Assembly (NCBI GenBank): GCA_963575745.1
Contig: CAUYUJ010000692.1
Span: forward strand, 530,001 to 594,000
DNA length: 64,000 bases
Direction: 5' to 3'
Source of the DNA: Prorocentrum cordatum
Taxonomy: Eukaryota > Sar > Dinophyceae > Prorocentrales > Prorocentraceae
Position numbers and translations under genes: made by a program. The notes below the pieces were generated by a model, which made no database searches, was not told the DNA's origin, and saw nothing but the letters and a program-made list of their open reading frames with translations. Of this stretch, positions 42,337 through 52,795 are shown piece by piece (position 1 is the stretch's first letter; every line of letters starts with the position of its first letter).

Positions 42337-42952
42337 GCAGAACAGACACGGCCGTCTTCTAATCTCCTCCCCCCTCGCACCACCCGCTTTCCCATGCTCC
42401 CATGCTCTGCGCCCCTCCCTGGCATGCGTCCACTAAGCTTCTGAGTGGGTCTCGATGGCGCCCAATGGGCAACTGAGAGACATGCAAAGTCGGCAAATGG
42501 TTTCTCGACGATTCCCCTAGAATTGGCAACATCCCAATAGGCCCAACAGGGTTCCACTTGCCAACATGGGCCAACAGCAAAAGGCATTTACGCAATAGGG
42601 CAAGCAACAGGATTCTTAAACTAGTCCCAGTGATATTCCAATAGACAATAGATAGTCGTAGTCGTGGCATGAAAAAAGAAAGGCGAGGAGAGGGGAAGGA
42701 GGAGATGGGGGATGGGAGTGGGGGAGGGGGGAGGGACGTGTGGAAGGCAGGAAAGAGGAGGGGAACGCACAACACGCACCAATACAATTACCAATTGCCA
42801 ATTCCCCATTGGTCGTTGACAATAAGTTGTCTGGTACTCCAGATCCCAATCCAATATAGCTTGAGCGCCTTATTGCTTCAGGGTTCGTTGGTTTCCCACT
42901 CTAGACGGGCCTTGCCCAGGTGGCCCCAAGCCCAATCCTACTTTCCCTTCCA

Positions 42953-43709
42953 GGCTGTGCCAAAGGGTCCTCAGTCTCAAGATGCCCTGCCCGAATTCAT
43001 TCAGCATTTCACAACGCACGTTTTGTTTTTCTGGTTTGGAGCCCGTGGCCATGTGGGTCGAAGTGTAGTGTATTGCGAATTCAACACGCCAGACACTTTA
43101 ATATTTGTTCGTTCGCCTGGCCGCTCGGCAATGCAGACGATTGATATCTCAGGAGGCGCTCGAATTACATTGACCCTGGCGGAGTTGAAGCCCGATTTCC
43201 AAGCCACATTCAAGGCAATGATACCATGTGAAATCGTTGTGCGCGGAGCAGGGGGCAGCGGCCCACCGTCTTCTGAAGGCGCCTCTGACGCCCTGCTGGC
43301 CATCGCTGATGGGACTGCTCCACCAAGTCCATCTGCGTTGGGCTCTGGTCACACTGAGCGAGAGAAGGTTGATTTGGAATCGAATGGTGCTGACCAGGAA
43401 GAGTCGCAATGGAAACAGGAGGAACGGGCGTGGGATCAGTTGAATCTCTTTAGCGCCCCTGGGCCCTGGCCCGCCAAGCGCGCGAGGCTGGAGCCACCCT
43501 GTGCAGTCATTCGCTCTGCTGCCGCCCCTGCCTTGGAGAACTGGCGCGTGATTGATGTGGGGGGCAGCCCGCCGGCCAGCCCCGCCCGGGAAGTGCCGGG
43601 CCCTCGGGAGGGGGATGCCCTGCCAGAGCCTGGGGGTGAGGATGCCCGTTTCTTTGCTTCTTGGCGGGAGCATTCGCTTCCTCAAGGCTCAGGGCCCAGG
43701 GGTGAATGA
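42953..43709 (+). CDS. Unrecognised gene, terminal exon
   Basis: After acceptor TTTCCCTTCCAG (ends about 42952): AVPKGPQSQDALPEFIQHFT, FWFGARGHVGRSVVYCEFNT, PDTLIFVRSPGRSAMQTIDI, ARITLTLAELKPDFQATFKA, then a disordered Pro/Glu-rich tail ending SLPQGSGPRGE and TGA at 43707. The first 100 residues look folded (alternating hydrophobic strands), the rest unstructured. No family recognised. The open frame upstream of 42953 is intron-like. Confidence 0.55.
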
Positions 43710-43837
43710 GTATCCAGGTTCACTTACCAGGGCGTTTCAAATGCGAGGTTGAGCGTGATGGGCGAGGGCCCCTTGCGCAGTTGCGATATGGTTTAAAGCT
43801 TTTGGGTCAAGATATAGGGTGCCCACGGTGGATGGAA

Positions 43838-43982
43838 GTAGGTATTGTTGGACATCTAGATCCCAATCTACCTTAAGCGACAGGCTAGTGTGCTTCTACC
43901 TGGACGGGGCGAAGCCCAATCTACTTCTGCCGCCTTCCTACTTTATGGTTGTACGGACTTCCTGCGACCGATGGGTATTTGA
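43838..43982. mobile_element. Family E dispersed repeat, copy 2
   Basis: TTGGACATCTAGATCCCAAT, GCCTTCCTACTTTATGGTT and CTTCCTGCGACCGATGGGTA match the copy at 8010-8182 in order and spacing. Confidence 0.6.
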
Positions 43983-44890
43983 TATTATGACCTTTAGCTC
44001 AGTTTGCCAGAGACAGGGTCAGACCCTGACGGTCAGGCAATGGCGCTCGCGAGGAAAGTAAAGTCAGAGACCAGAGTCAGAATCAGAGTCAGAGGGCCAG
44101 CCGCGTGGGCGGCGTGGGTCTCGATTGGTCTGTCATGCGCCTCTGTCCATGCTCCTTCCACCGCCCCTCCACCCCTGGGGGCGTGGGACCTTGACTGTCG
44201 CCCCCTTCTTGTTTTTTTTGGGGAGGGGCCTGTCATTGGGTGCAAGGGGCTAGGGCTAGGCCATAGGTCATGGTGCACACGCACGCAGGCGCAAACGTAC
44301 CATACGTCGTAAATCATAGACAGTAAACCACAACTGGCATACTCCACTTACTGGCCATGTAGGCGATGGTATCGGCCATGGGGCGTTTGATAATCCAATG
44401 GTTGCCAAGTGTTTGCGTGGCCGACAGTGAGGGTGATCACCGATATGAGTACGCGATTGATGGTTGATGCGTCGATGCTTGGATACGGGACGCCGTGCTG
44501 GGGGTAACAAGCTGTGATATATACATATACATACAACATGTCGTCACACATCACTTCACTTATACACATACTGCACATACTATGCCAACATACCCAAGCG
44601 CTCGTAGCTCATAGGAGCGCTCTGTCATGCTTCATTTCGTGCGACAGCACGTGGAGTAGTGTACATATCATCCGAATACCTGATACAATCATGCATGTTA
44701 TCTGATATGTGATGCACGCGCAACATGTGTGCCTGCATATGTCGTTACACTCATGCAGATATGCTGCATTGAACGACCACACACATGCACATACGTATCA
44801 TTGCTAGTTGTCCTAGCTACATGGTGTACACATGATATCAACATGATAGCTCATCATGTACACATGCCATCTACATGCGACGACTGGGCG
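43983..44890. other. No gene recognised
   Basis: AGTCAGA repeats at 44060-44095, then ACATATAC/ACATGT-rich sequence at 44515-44880. No coding signal. Confidence 0.45.
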
Positions 44891-44892
44891 CT

Positions 44893-45640
44893 GACTAAGA
44901 TGGCACCCCATGCGCCGACTAGGCGCCGACTAGGCGCCGACTAAATGTGGCGTGGTGCGAGTTTGCAAACAAGCGCGCGCCGACTAGGCGCCGACTAGGC
45001 GCCGACTATTGGCGTTTGCAAACAGGCGCGCGCCGACATGCGCCGACTAGGCGCCGACTAGGCGCCGACATAGAAACCATATTGTGGTTGTTTGCAAACA
45101 AGCGCGCGCCGACATGCGCCGACTAGGCGCCGACTAGGCGCCGACATAGAAACAGAGGGGCGGGAGTTTGCAAACAACCCGCGCGCCGACATGCGCCGAC
45201 TAGGCGCCGACTAGGCGCCGACTATTGGCGTTTGCAAACAGGCGCGCGCCGACATGCGCCGACTAGGCGCCGACTAGGCGCCGACTAGGTGCGTTTGCAA
45301 ACGCTGGCGAAACAGCCCCTGCGCCGACTAGGCGCCGACTATTTTGGCGCCCTTGCGCCGACTAGGCGCCGACTATTTTGGCGCCCTTGCGCCGACTAGG
45401 CGCCGACTAGGCGCCGACTAGGCGCCGACTAAAAGGGCGCCTGGTTGGCGCCCCCTGCGCCGACTAGGCGCCGACTAATGTTGAGTGGATTTTGGTCGAC
45501 CTGCACTGAAAAATTGAACGCCTGAAAACTTAGCGAATCAGCGTTTGGAAACGCGAATAGTCGGCGCATAGTCGGCGCCTAGTCAGCGCATCGAGGTTGC
45601 ATTGGCAAAATAGTCGGCGCCTAGTCGGCGCATGGGCGTT
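44893..45640. repeat. GGCGCCGACTA 11-bp repeat array with GTTTGCAAAC punctuation
   Basis: Runs of TGCGCCGACTAGGCGCCGAC units make up most of the region. GTTTGCAAAC occurs at 44961, 45014, 45090, 45166, 45230 and 45293, often followed by a GCGCGC run. Near 45560-45640 the units are inverted (TAGTCGGCGCCTAGTCGGCG). GGCGCC is itself palindromic. It shares both words with the arrays at 26.8 and 62-63 kb. Confidence 0.95.
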
Positions 45641-45979
45641 TCACTGGTGGAACAGTTGGCGCATCGGCGTTTGCACCTTTTTGCAATCTCATGCTCGCTC
45701 CACGGGCGATTGGCATTGGGCTTTGGGAGTCGTCTCGAAATCCTGGTTGGAACGCGCCTGGGACAGGTCCTGCAATTTCCTCCCGTCTGGAGAGTGGATG
45801 CTAGAGGAAGGGGGGGGTGAGGGAAGGGGCCAGGGGAGGGGGGTGGGAGGAGGGAGGAGGTGGAGGGGAGGAGGAAGGAGGTGGAGGGTGGAGGTGAGGA
45901 GAAATCCAGGACACAATGACCCCTGTCCCCAATTCTTCTCGCTGCAAGCTGACTGGCTTCAAGGCTGGCCAGCTGGCCC

Positions 45980-46150
45980 CTCCTCTGGGGCCCCCTGGGG
46001 AAGCCTGGGGCGCATAGCGAGCTCCGGGGCGTCATGAGCGACCTCATCATTGATAGCGAGAAGGGCGATGCCATGGCGCATGGCCCCAAGGAGCGCGACG
46101 ACCTTGCCGAGCTGGCGCGATGGGGAGAAAAGGAGGAGGTTTCGGTTTGA
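45980..46150 (+). CDS. Short exon-like coding segment
   Basis: GKPGAHSELRGVMSDLIIDS, EKGDAMAHGPKERDDLAELA, RWGEKEEVSV then TGA (46148-46150). Charged and helical, with protein-like codon use, directly before TAGAGGGTAGAGG repeats. The left edge is unknown; AAG/CAG acceptor candidates lie at about 45960-45980. No family recognised. Confidence 0.4.
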   Translation, partial: LLWGPLGKPGAHSELRGVMSDLIIDSEKGDAMAHGPKERDDLAELARWGEKEEVSV

Positions 46151-46345
46151 GTAGGGGGTAGAAGGTAGAGGGTAGAGGAGGGTACAGGGTACAGGCTAGA
46201 GTGTAATAGGCTATAGGATATAGGCTACAGGCTACAAGGTATACGCAGGCTACAGGCTACAAATCAGCTATAGGCTATAGGCTATAGGCTAGGATCTAGG
46301 TAGGGTTACGGGTTACGGTATAGAGGGTAGAGAGGTAGCGGGAGG
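46151..46345. repeat. GGCTATA / GGTAGAG short repeats
   Basis: GGTAGAGGGTAGAGG grading into CTACAGGCTACA and GGCTATAGGCTATA heptamers. Confidence 0.9.
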
Positions 46346-48338
46346 GCGAGACGAAAGTGGGGGAGAGAAGTGGGGGGAGAGAAGTCAGGACCAGGAGGGT
46401 GATGGTCAGGTCAGCGGTCAGCACGGGGGCTGCTATGTCCTAGGGCGTAAGGGCTTAGGGCTCAGGGGGCTTGGAGGCCTCTTGGAGACTTGGCGCATGG
46501 TTGAGCCTGGGGGCTATCTTGAACAATGAACAATTTAGACGCTACCATTCGAAATTTTTGGTCCAAAGAACCCTGGATCACCTCGTTCCCTTCTCCGCTA
46601 TTTTCCATGTCCTGGCTGTCGTTATTCCTCATCCTCTCATCCCGATCCTCGGGCTCCTTACTAACTAGCCACATCCTGGTTCTGCTGATGTTGGACCTGC
46701 GGGTCCTCGCCATCCTCATCCCGATCCGGGTTCTAACTGGTCTCGGTCTCCTGATGATGATCCCCATCCCCAGTGTCCATACCCCCTACTCCCTACCCCT
46801 TCCATTATCTTATCTCTTGTCTCTTAGCCCTCAGTCCCTGATTCCCTAATCTCGGAACCTCCTATCCTGGCGAATGGCTGACTTGCACGTGGTTTCTGAG
46901 GGCTGAGAGTCGAGGGCATCTAACGATTATGGAAACCCTGAAGCGTCTAATTTCGAGCCTTCCCGCTTTAATGTTAGCCAAACGGTCAAACGCCAAAGGG
47001 CTATCATTCTAAGTGCGCGCACCTGGCGTCAGGGCAGGGGCCAATAAAAAACATGATACGCCACTTGCGACTGTGCCCCAGGGGGGCAATCCCCTGGGCC
47101 CCCCGTGCTCGCCATCGCTTTGGAGGTACAACCCTCCGCGCCAGCGCCAAGCGGAGTTAGAGGTCGCGTCTGTATGCCCGACCTCCGACCCCCGCCTGCC
47201 GCAGAACCACTCGCCAGATACGGTCTGCCGAGCCCTCCTCAGCCACGTTCATCCGCGCGCTTGGGCACGTGATGGCGCTGATCTCTGCCAGCGCTGTCGC
47301 GAGGAACATGTTGGCGTAGTCCTGCCCCGCCTCCCAGTGGGCTGCCAGGTCATCAGACCTGGACTGGCGAAGTGGGTGACGATGACGGCCTCCTCACCAG
47401 CAACCCCCTCGCCCACTGCCGCTGGCTGACCACGGCCTCCGCCGCTCACTGTGAAACAGCAGCAGCTTGGCCAGCAAGCATGTCATGGTGACCATGGCGT
47501 TGGTTTGCTGCGCCCCTGGCGCCCGCTCGCGGGCCCCCAGGGTCTGCCAGGGCAGCGGTTCCACCTCCTTCACCAACTGGCTGCCTTCAGCAGCATGCTG
47601 ATCTCTTCGCAAGCCCCCACCTCGAACGCCTCCACTAATTGGCTGCCCCCCCCCATGTAAAAAGGCCAAGGTGTTGGGCTGCCGCCCAGCGTTTCGCCCA
47701 CGTGCCGACCTCCATGGCCCGTCGAGGAAACGCATCCATGACCACCGCCTGGCTGCGAATCCGCGACAGCGCTGTGAAACTCATGAACTGCGGAGGCATC
47801 GTCAATCAAGGCGGCGCTTCCACGACGACATGGGCCATGAGTTGCTGAGCGCTCATCGACCAAGGCATGGCCTGTCAAAGCAACGCATTCATATCCACTG
47901 GCTGGCTGCGGATCCGCAACAACGGCTGCTGAGCCATGGCCATGGCCATCGCTGTCGCTCGACGGCCTGATAAGGGCGCCAGCGAGCGCGAGCGCAAATG
48001 CGCTCTGGGAATATTCTTGGACACTCGTGGGGCCCCCTTGGCCCCTGGGGCTCGAGGCTCGACCTTCCGCCTTCCCCCCCCCCCTCCCGCGTCCTCGAGC
48101 CTAGCCCGCAAGCACTGGCTAACCCTGGCTAGCCCCAACTAGCCCCAGCTAGTTCCAGCGTTACAGCCAGCCTCAGCTAGCCGCTGCCCAGCCTTCGCCA
48201 GCTAGCCCCAGCAAGGTCCATCAAGCCAAGATGGCGGAGATGAGGATCTGAGGAGGAGAGGTGGACGACAAAGGGAGAGTCCAGGAAGACAAGGACGACT
48301 GACGAAGGAGGGGCGAAGGAGGAGTCCAGGAGGAGGAG
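46346..48338. other. No gene firmly recognised
   Basis: 47390-47960 has repeated words (CTGGCTGC, ATCCGC(A/G)ACA, CATGGCC) and open frames on both strands, including minus-strand QLVEAFEVGACEEISMLLKA and QTLGARERAPGAQQTNAMVT, which look partly protein-like but have no clean frame. 48090-48215 is TAGCCCCAGCTAGC repeat. 48240-48440 is GGAGGA-rich. Confidence 0.4.
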
Positions 48339-48578
48339 TTGGAGGAGGAGAAGGAAGAGGAAAGGAGGAGGAGGAGGACGAGGAGGAGGACGAGTGGGAG
48401 GAGGAATGAGTTAGTTGGAGGAGAGGGAGGAAGGATGGATGAGGGAGACTTGAGGGTTGAGCAACGGGAGGACAAGTTTTTTCTGCATTTTTGCATCAGG
48501 AAGAAAACTGGAAGACCTAGCAGCCTAGCAAGCGCGCTCCCCCTCCCTCCCCCCGCCACGCCGTGCAAGGCCTCCCCC

Positions 48579-48917
48579 ATGGCCAACTACGAGTATGACG
48601 AGTCCTCCGAGTTGTCCCCGTCCACGACCTCCTCTGAGTCATCTGAGGTGTCCGAGGGCTCCAGTGGCGACCTCGCTGACCTGGCTGACGAGGACGAGGT
48701 AGATAATCTCCAGAGAGAAGCAGAGGAGCTCAGACAGAAACGGAAGAAGCTTGAGTTCGAGGTTAATGAGAAATGGATAGGCCACTACGGCAGCATATTC
48801 GAGAGCCTGCTCAAATGCAAGTTCGACGACATCAAGTTCCCAGTGCACCCAGCCTCCGACGGCGGTTCCAACAAGAAGCTCAGGGTGTTGTCGTTCTGTT
48901 CTGGCACTGAGTCTCAG
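48579..48917 (+). CDS. DNA (cytosine-5) methyltransferase, exon 1
   Basis: Starts MANYEYDESSELSPSTTSSE with an acidic/Ser-rich leader (DLADLADEDEVDNL), then a coiled segment REAEELRQKRKKLEFEVNEK, and KKLRVLSFCSGTES, the S-adenosylmethionine-binding motif I (FxGxG form FCSGT). The enzyme transfers a methyl group to cytosine C5 in DNA. The Met at 48579 is preferred over 48339 because the upstream part translates GGA repeat. The exon probably ends after CAG at 48917, phase 0 with a GC donor. It rejoins at 49070 as SGTESQ-ESARDALLLAQ. Confidence 0.75.
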
Positions 48918-49069
48918 GCGCGTGGGTTGCCAACGCTCGCGAATGCACTTTCCTGGCCCGTCTCCATCCATGGCATCGTCAGGGTCGCGTGTTCAGGTTT
49001 CTGAGTGGGGCGCATGTTTGCCCACTTTGACTTAAGACTTAAGCGGCGTTGCGCTGGATGGGGATCCAG

Positions 49070-49840
49070 GAAAGTGCTCGCGATGCGTTGCTACTCGCCC
49101 AGTTCTTCGCGCTGAAGACGATCATGGACTACCGTGGGGACAATGTCTGCGTGGATTTGGTTGCCTCCGTGGACCCTTTCAGGCCATGTCATCGCTTCGT
49201 TTGGAACAACCTGTCCACTGACGAGCGGGAGCGCGGCCACTATTACAATTACGTCTCGGAGTTAAGTGCTGGCGAGGCTTTCTGTTACTTCTGCGACTGT
49301 TGCTGCGTTGGGCCTGGTAGGGCGTCTGGGTGCGAAGGGCTGAGCGATGGGCAAGCAGAGGACCTCGACATCCTCGTGGCAGGGTTCCCGTGCCCCCCGT
49401 TCAGCACGCTGAATTCGCATCGCCAAGACAAAGACTTTAAGTTCTGGAACCACCCCGACGGGAACGTTATCGTTGACATTGCCCACTGGGTGCAGACTCA
49501 GCCGAAGGTTCCCCCCAAAGCGATCATTCTGGAGAACGTCCCAGGCGCGGTGGCTGTATCTCATAAAGGAAGGCATAATCCGCTGGAGTTCCTCATGAAG
49601 GGGTCCGTGAAAAACTACAAGGGCCTCGCTCGCTTCTACTACGGGCTGAAGCACTGGGGCGAGTACGACCTCATGAAGAGTAACTCTGGCAACGAGTACT
49701 TCGAGATTTCCGCCGGTGAGTTTGGATTGCCTGTTCATCGCAAGCGCATTTTCTTTGTGCTCATCAGAAAGGACTTGGCTAGCCTAGAAGTCAGGAGCTC
49801 CATGGCGAAGCTCATGAAGGCGGCGACTCAAACCCCATGA
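49070..49840 (+). CDS. DNA (cytosine-5) methyltransferase, exon 2 (catalytic core)
   Basis: ESARDALLLAQFFALKTIMD begins after GATCCAG (ends 49069). SVDPFRPCHRFVWNNL resembles motif II. LDILVAGFPCPPFSTLNSHR contains motif IV with the catalytic Cys (TGC at 49391-49393); the usual Gln after Pro-Cys is Pro here. KAIILENVPGAVAVS holds motif VI ENV (49532-49540). LPVHRKRIFFVLIRKD matches motif VIII, with His in place of the usual Gln. These residues are what C5-methyltransferases need, so catalytic function is plausible. The frame ends in TGA at 49838-49840, overlapping the next frame's ATG at 49837 (ATGA), and protein similarity seems to continue in that frame. Confidence 0.85.
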   Translation, partial: ESARDALLLAQFFALKTIMDYRGDNVCVDLVASVDPFRPCHRFVWNNLSTDERERGHYYNYVSELSAGEAFCYFCDCCCVGPGRASGCEGLSDGQAEDLDILVAGFPCPPFSTLNSHRQDKDFKFWNHPDGNVIVDIAHWVQTQPKVPPKAIILENVPGAVAVSHKGRHNPLEFLMKGSVKNYKGLARFYYGLKHWGEYDLMKSNSGNEYFEISAGEFGLPVHRKRIFFVLIRKDLASLEVRSSMAKLMKAATQTP

Positions 49841-50225
49841 GGCTAGAAACGCTGAGCGACATCATGATGAGGCACAATCCCAGCAGCGAAGGCGACATCG
49901 ATCTGAGCGAGGAGCCCCAGCGCAAGGTGAACAAGCACTACAAGAGCAAGAAGGAAGGCGGCACATGGAGCATGACCCAGAACAGCATTTCCGAGAGCAT
50001 GGATTTCAGGGAGAAGCACGGCCTACCTGAGTATGGTTCTGATAAGATGTCCAGCATCACGCCCCGGCGCGGCATCCTCCCTGACAGGGAGCGCGACATC
50101 ATCGACGTCATCGGCTTGATGCACGAGAAGGCGGGGGGGATCCCAGAGGACCTGACGATCGACGTCAGCCAGTCGCTCAGGAGGAAGCCGTTCAACGTCA
50201 ATGGGAAAATCCCCCAGCTGGCCAA
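49837..50225 (+). CDS. DNA (cytosine-5) methyltransferase, block 3 (target-recognition region)
   Basis: MRLETLSDIMMRHNPSSEGD, KSKKEGGTWSMTQNSISESM, DKMSSITPRRGILPDRERDI, DLTIDVSQSLRRKPFNVNGK, IPQL. The SQS.....GK.P.L pattern is like the run into motif IX of bacterial-type enzymes. It is in a different frame from exon 2: either a base is missing or extra near AAACCCC (49830-49836), or an unrecognised splice is used. The open frame continues to TAG at 50299, but that tail is likely intron. Confidence 0.7.
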
Positions 50226-50370
50226 AGGCGCGCATGACTCGCCTAAACGGGGTGCTAGATCTGTCCTGGGGGGCCCCAGACCACTAGCCGCCGCTAGCTA
50301 GCATGTAGCCTGTAGCCCAATCTGGACCAGAACACCCATGCCCAGGCCACAGACCCAACCCACCCCCCAG

Positions 50371-50688
50371 GCCCCTAATCCTCTCAGGCAGCCTGGCTCC
50401 CGCCCCCCCCGCCCCGAGAAGTGGGCCATAAAAGCCTTGGGCCCCGCAGGGTCCAAGATCTGGTACCGCGGCAAGATCTTGGGGCCCAGGACGCTGTTCT
50501 ACGCCATGGGCTGGGGCACTTCGCCGCTCGACTTTGGGTCGGACGTGGACCGCATCCGGGGAGTGTCTTTGAGGGTGCTCCTAGCCAACATGATCGCGAA
50601 GCCGCAGATCGGCCTCGTGCAGTTGGCGCTGCTCTACTCCCTGCGCCGCTTCACCCTGGCTCCCAAGGCTGAGCAGGTTGAGGCCTGA
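50371..50688 (+). CDS. DNA (cytosine-5) methyltransferase, exon 4 (motifs IX-X)
   Basis: After acceptor CACCCCCCAG (ends 50370), phase 0: EKWAIKALGPAGSKIWYRGK, ILGPRTLFYAMGWGTSPLDF, then LRVLLANMIAKPQIGLVQLA, LLYSLRRFTLAPKAEQVEA and TGA at 50686. L.P..LF..MGW matches the conserved L.P.E....Gf, and LLANMI..P......L..SL matches motif X (GNAV.P), which closes the cofactor site. Whole protein about 590 residues, in the usual range for a compact enzyme. Confidence 0.7.
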   Translation, partial: APNPLRQPGSRPPRPEKWAIKALGPAGSKIWYRGKILGPRTLFYAMGWGTSPLDFGSDVDRIRGVSLRVLLANMIAKPQIGLVQLALLYSLRRFTLAPKAEQVEA

Positions 50689-50694
50689 GACTGA

Positions 50695-52235
50695 GGCTTA
50701 GGACTGAGGATGGGAGAACGAGGAGACGAGGAGAAGGAGTAGGAAGGTGAAAGGGATAGTGATGGGCGGGAGGGAGGTGGAGGAGGAGGGGGAGGAGGAG
50801 GAGGAGGAGGAGGGAGGAGTAAGGGAGAATGAATGAGAAGAATGCTAGAAGGGGAGTGGGTAAATTGGGAGGGAGGAGGTGAAGAGAGAGTATGAGCAGG
50901 AGAAGGAGGATTATTAGGAGGGAATGAGAGGAATAAGAGTAGGTAAAGGGATGACTGGAAAGGAGTGTGAGGAGAGAGATGAAGGAAGGTGGAGGATGAG
51001 GAGGGAGGAAGTGATGAGAGGGGAGGAGGTGGAAGTATAAACCCACTAATCCAAGAGATCAGGAGGGATGTTGGGGAATGAGGGCGGAGGAGGAGTGCAA
51101 CAGAGATGAGGCAGGAGGCATGAGGCAGGAGATGCTGATTAGGAAGGAGAAGGAGAGAAGGGCGGATGGGTAGTTGGAAGTAGGATTAGAGAGGAGGAGG
51201 AGCTCCAGTAGGGCAGGAGGAGGCTGAAGGAGGAGGCGGAGGAGGAGTCGGAGGAGGAGGAGTAGGAGGAAGAGGAGGAGGAGGAGGAGAAGGAGGAGCA
51301 GGAGTCGCAGCTCGAGGAGGAGGAGGAGGAGGAGGACGACGAGGTAAAGGAGGAGGAAGACGAGGGAGGAGAGCGCCCGGCCGCCCGCCCTCCCGGTCGC
51401 CTGGTAGCTCGGCGAGGCACGCATCGACGCGGGGAAGCGTTTTCGACATGCTTCCGCCACATCCCTTGTCCTCGTCCTCCTGACTCCTCCTCCTCCTCCT
51501 CCTCCTCCTCCTGACTCGTCCTCCTCCTGCTCCTCCTCCTCCTCCTCCTCCCCCTCCTTCTCCTCCATCCCGTCCATCCCCCACTCCTCCATCCTCTGCC
51601 TCATCCTCCCTCCCCTCTAGGCTCCAGTCCTCTCCGCTCCACTCCGCTGAACTCCACTCATTCTCTCTCCTCCCTCCTCCTCCCTCCTCCTCCTCCTCCT
51701 CCTCCTCCTCCTCCTCCGCCTCCTCCTCTGCTCCTCCGCACTCCGTGTCCTTCTCTCCTTTCCCTCCTCCGCTTCCGCCCTCCTTCTCCTCCTACTCCTC
51801 CGCTCGCCTCTCATCCTGACTCCTCCGCCACCTCCTGGATCTTCTCCTCCTCCTCCTCCTCCTCCTCCTCCTCCTCCCCTCCTCCCTCCTCCTCCTCCTC
51901 CTCCTCCTCCTCCTCTCCTCCTGTCATTTCTGTGCCGCCTGGGGGGGGGGGGGGGCCGCTGCTGCGCTCCCTGCCCCGCGCCCAGTCGCGCTGCCGAGCG
52001 CAAGGCAAGAAGGGCGGGCCCAGGAGGGAGCCGGTCGGGGTCTTTCGCCCGTCCTCCGCCTATTTCTCCCAGGCGTCCTTCCATCCTCTCTGCTCGCAGG
52101 CAGATGGCCTGGCCCCTCAAGGAGCCCTCCTCCTCCTTCTCCTCCTCCTCCTCCTCCTCCTCCTCTTCCTCCTCCTCCTCCCATTCCCTAGTCCTCCTGG
52201 ACGTCCTACCGAGTCCTACCCCTCCTCGCTCCTCG
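50695..52235. repeat. Purine-rich then pyrimidine-rich low-complexity region
   Basis: GGAGGA-type sequence over 50700-51370 switches at about 51470 to CTCCTC-type sequence up to 52185. The two halves are broadly complementary. Gly-, Ser- or Glu-rich open frames on both strands are artefacts. Confidence 0.9.
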
Positions 52236-52795
52236 CCAGCAGATGTCCTGGCCCCCCAGGGGGCCCCTGGGATCTTGGTTTTCCCCTTCCTGGCTCTGGA
52301 GGCCTACTTGGCCCGCAGGTCTCAGGGCCGCCCACGGATGGCTCTGTCACGCTGGGAAGCGTGGAAACCCTAGGAACTGACCCGGGCATTCCAGGGAACG
52401 AAATCCAAGCGAGGGGCGAGGGGTAGCGGCGCCGCTGGGGTTGGGTGCTGCTGGTCGTCCTCATTGTCGCTGCCCATTGGACCATTGGCCTTGGGACCCC
52501 CGCGGATGACACTGGCGCGCTGGGAAACCCCAGGAGCCCAGGAGGATCTGGCGGCAGTTCTTGGGGACGAAATCCAAGTGTGTTTTTGACAAAACGTCTG
52601 AGGGGCGACCCTATGCCCCGCGCCAACGTCGCCGCTTGGGGGAGTTGCTGGCGTCGCCCCTGTCGTCCCTGTCGCCATTGCCCCTGTCATCATGGTCTGG
52701 GGTGCCTTTCCGCCCTCTGGAGGGCTACTTCAGCCTCGGGATCTCAGTGGATCTCACCAGCACGTCCGGAAACCCCAGGATCTGGCGCGAGAGTT
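52236..52795. other. No gene recognised
   Basis: GGAACGAAATCCAAG (about 52395) and GGGGACGAAATCCAAG (about 52562) mark a local duplication, and a related GCGAAATCCAAACATG occurs at 53562, outside the D element. Confidence 0.4.

Noticed and set aside
47249-47878. Minus-strand gene at 47.2-47.9 kb
   Set aside because: Some protein-like pieces exist, but no frame holds and no motif is recognised; left as unassigned sequence.
48213-48240. Minus-strand GCCATCTTGGCTTGA resembling the leader
   Set aside because: The match is confined to the middle and both ends differ.
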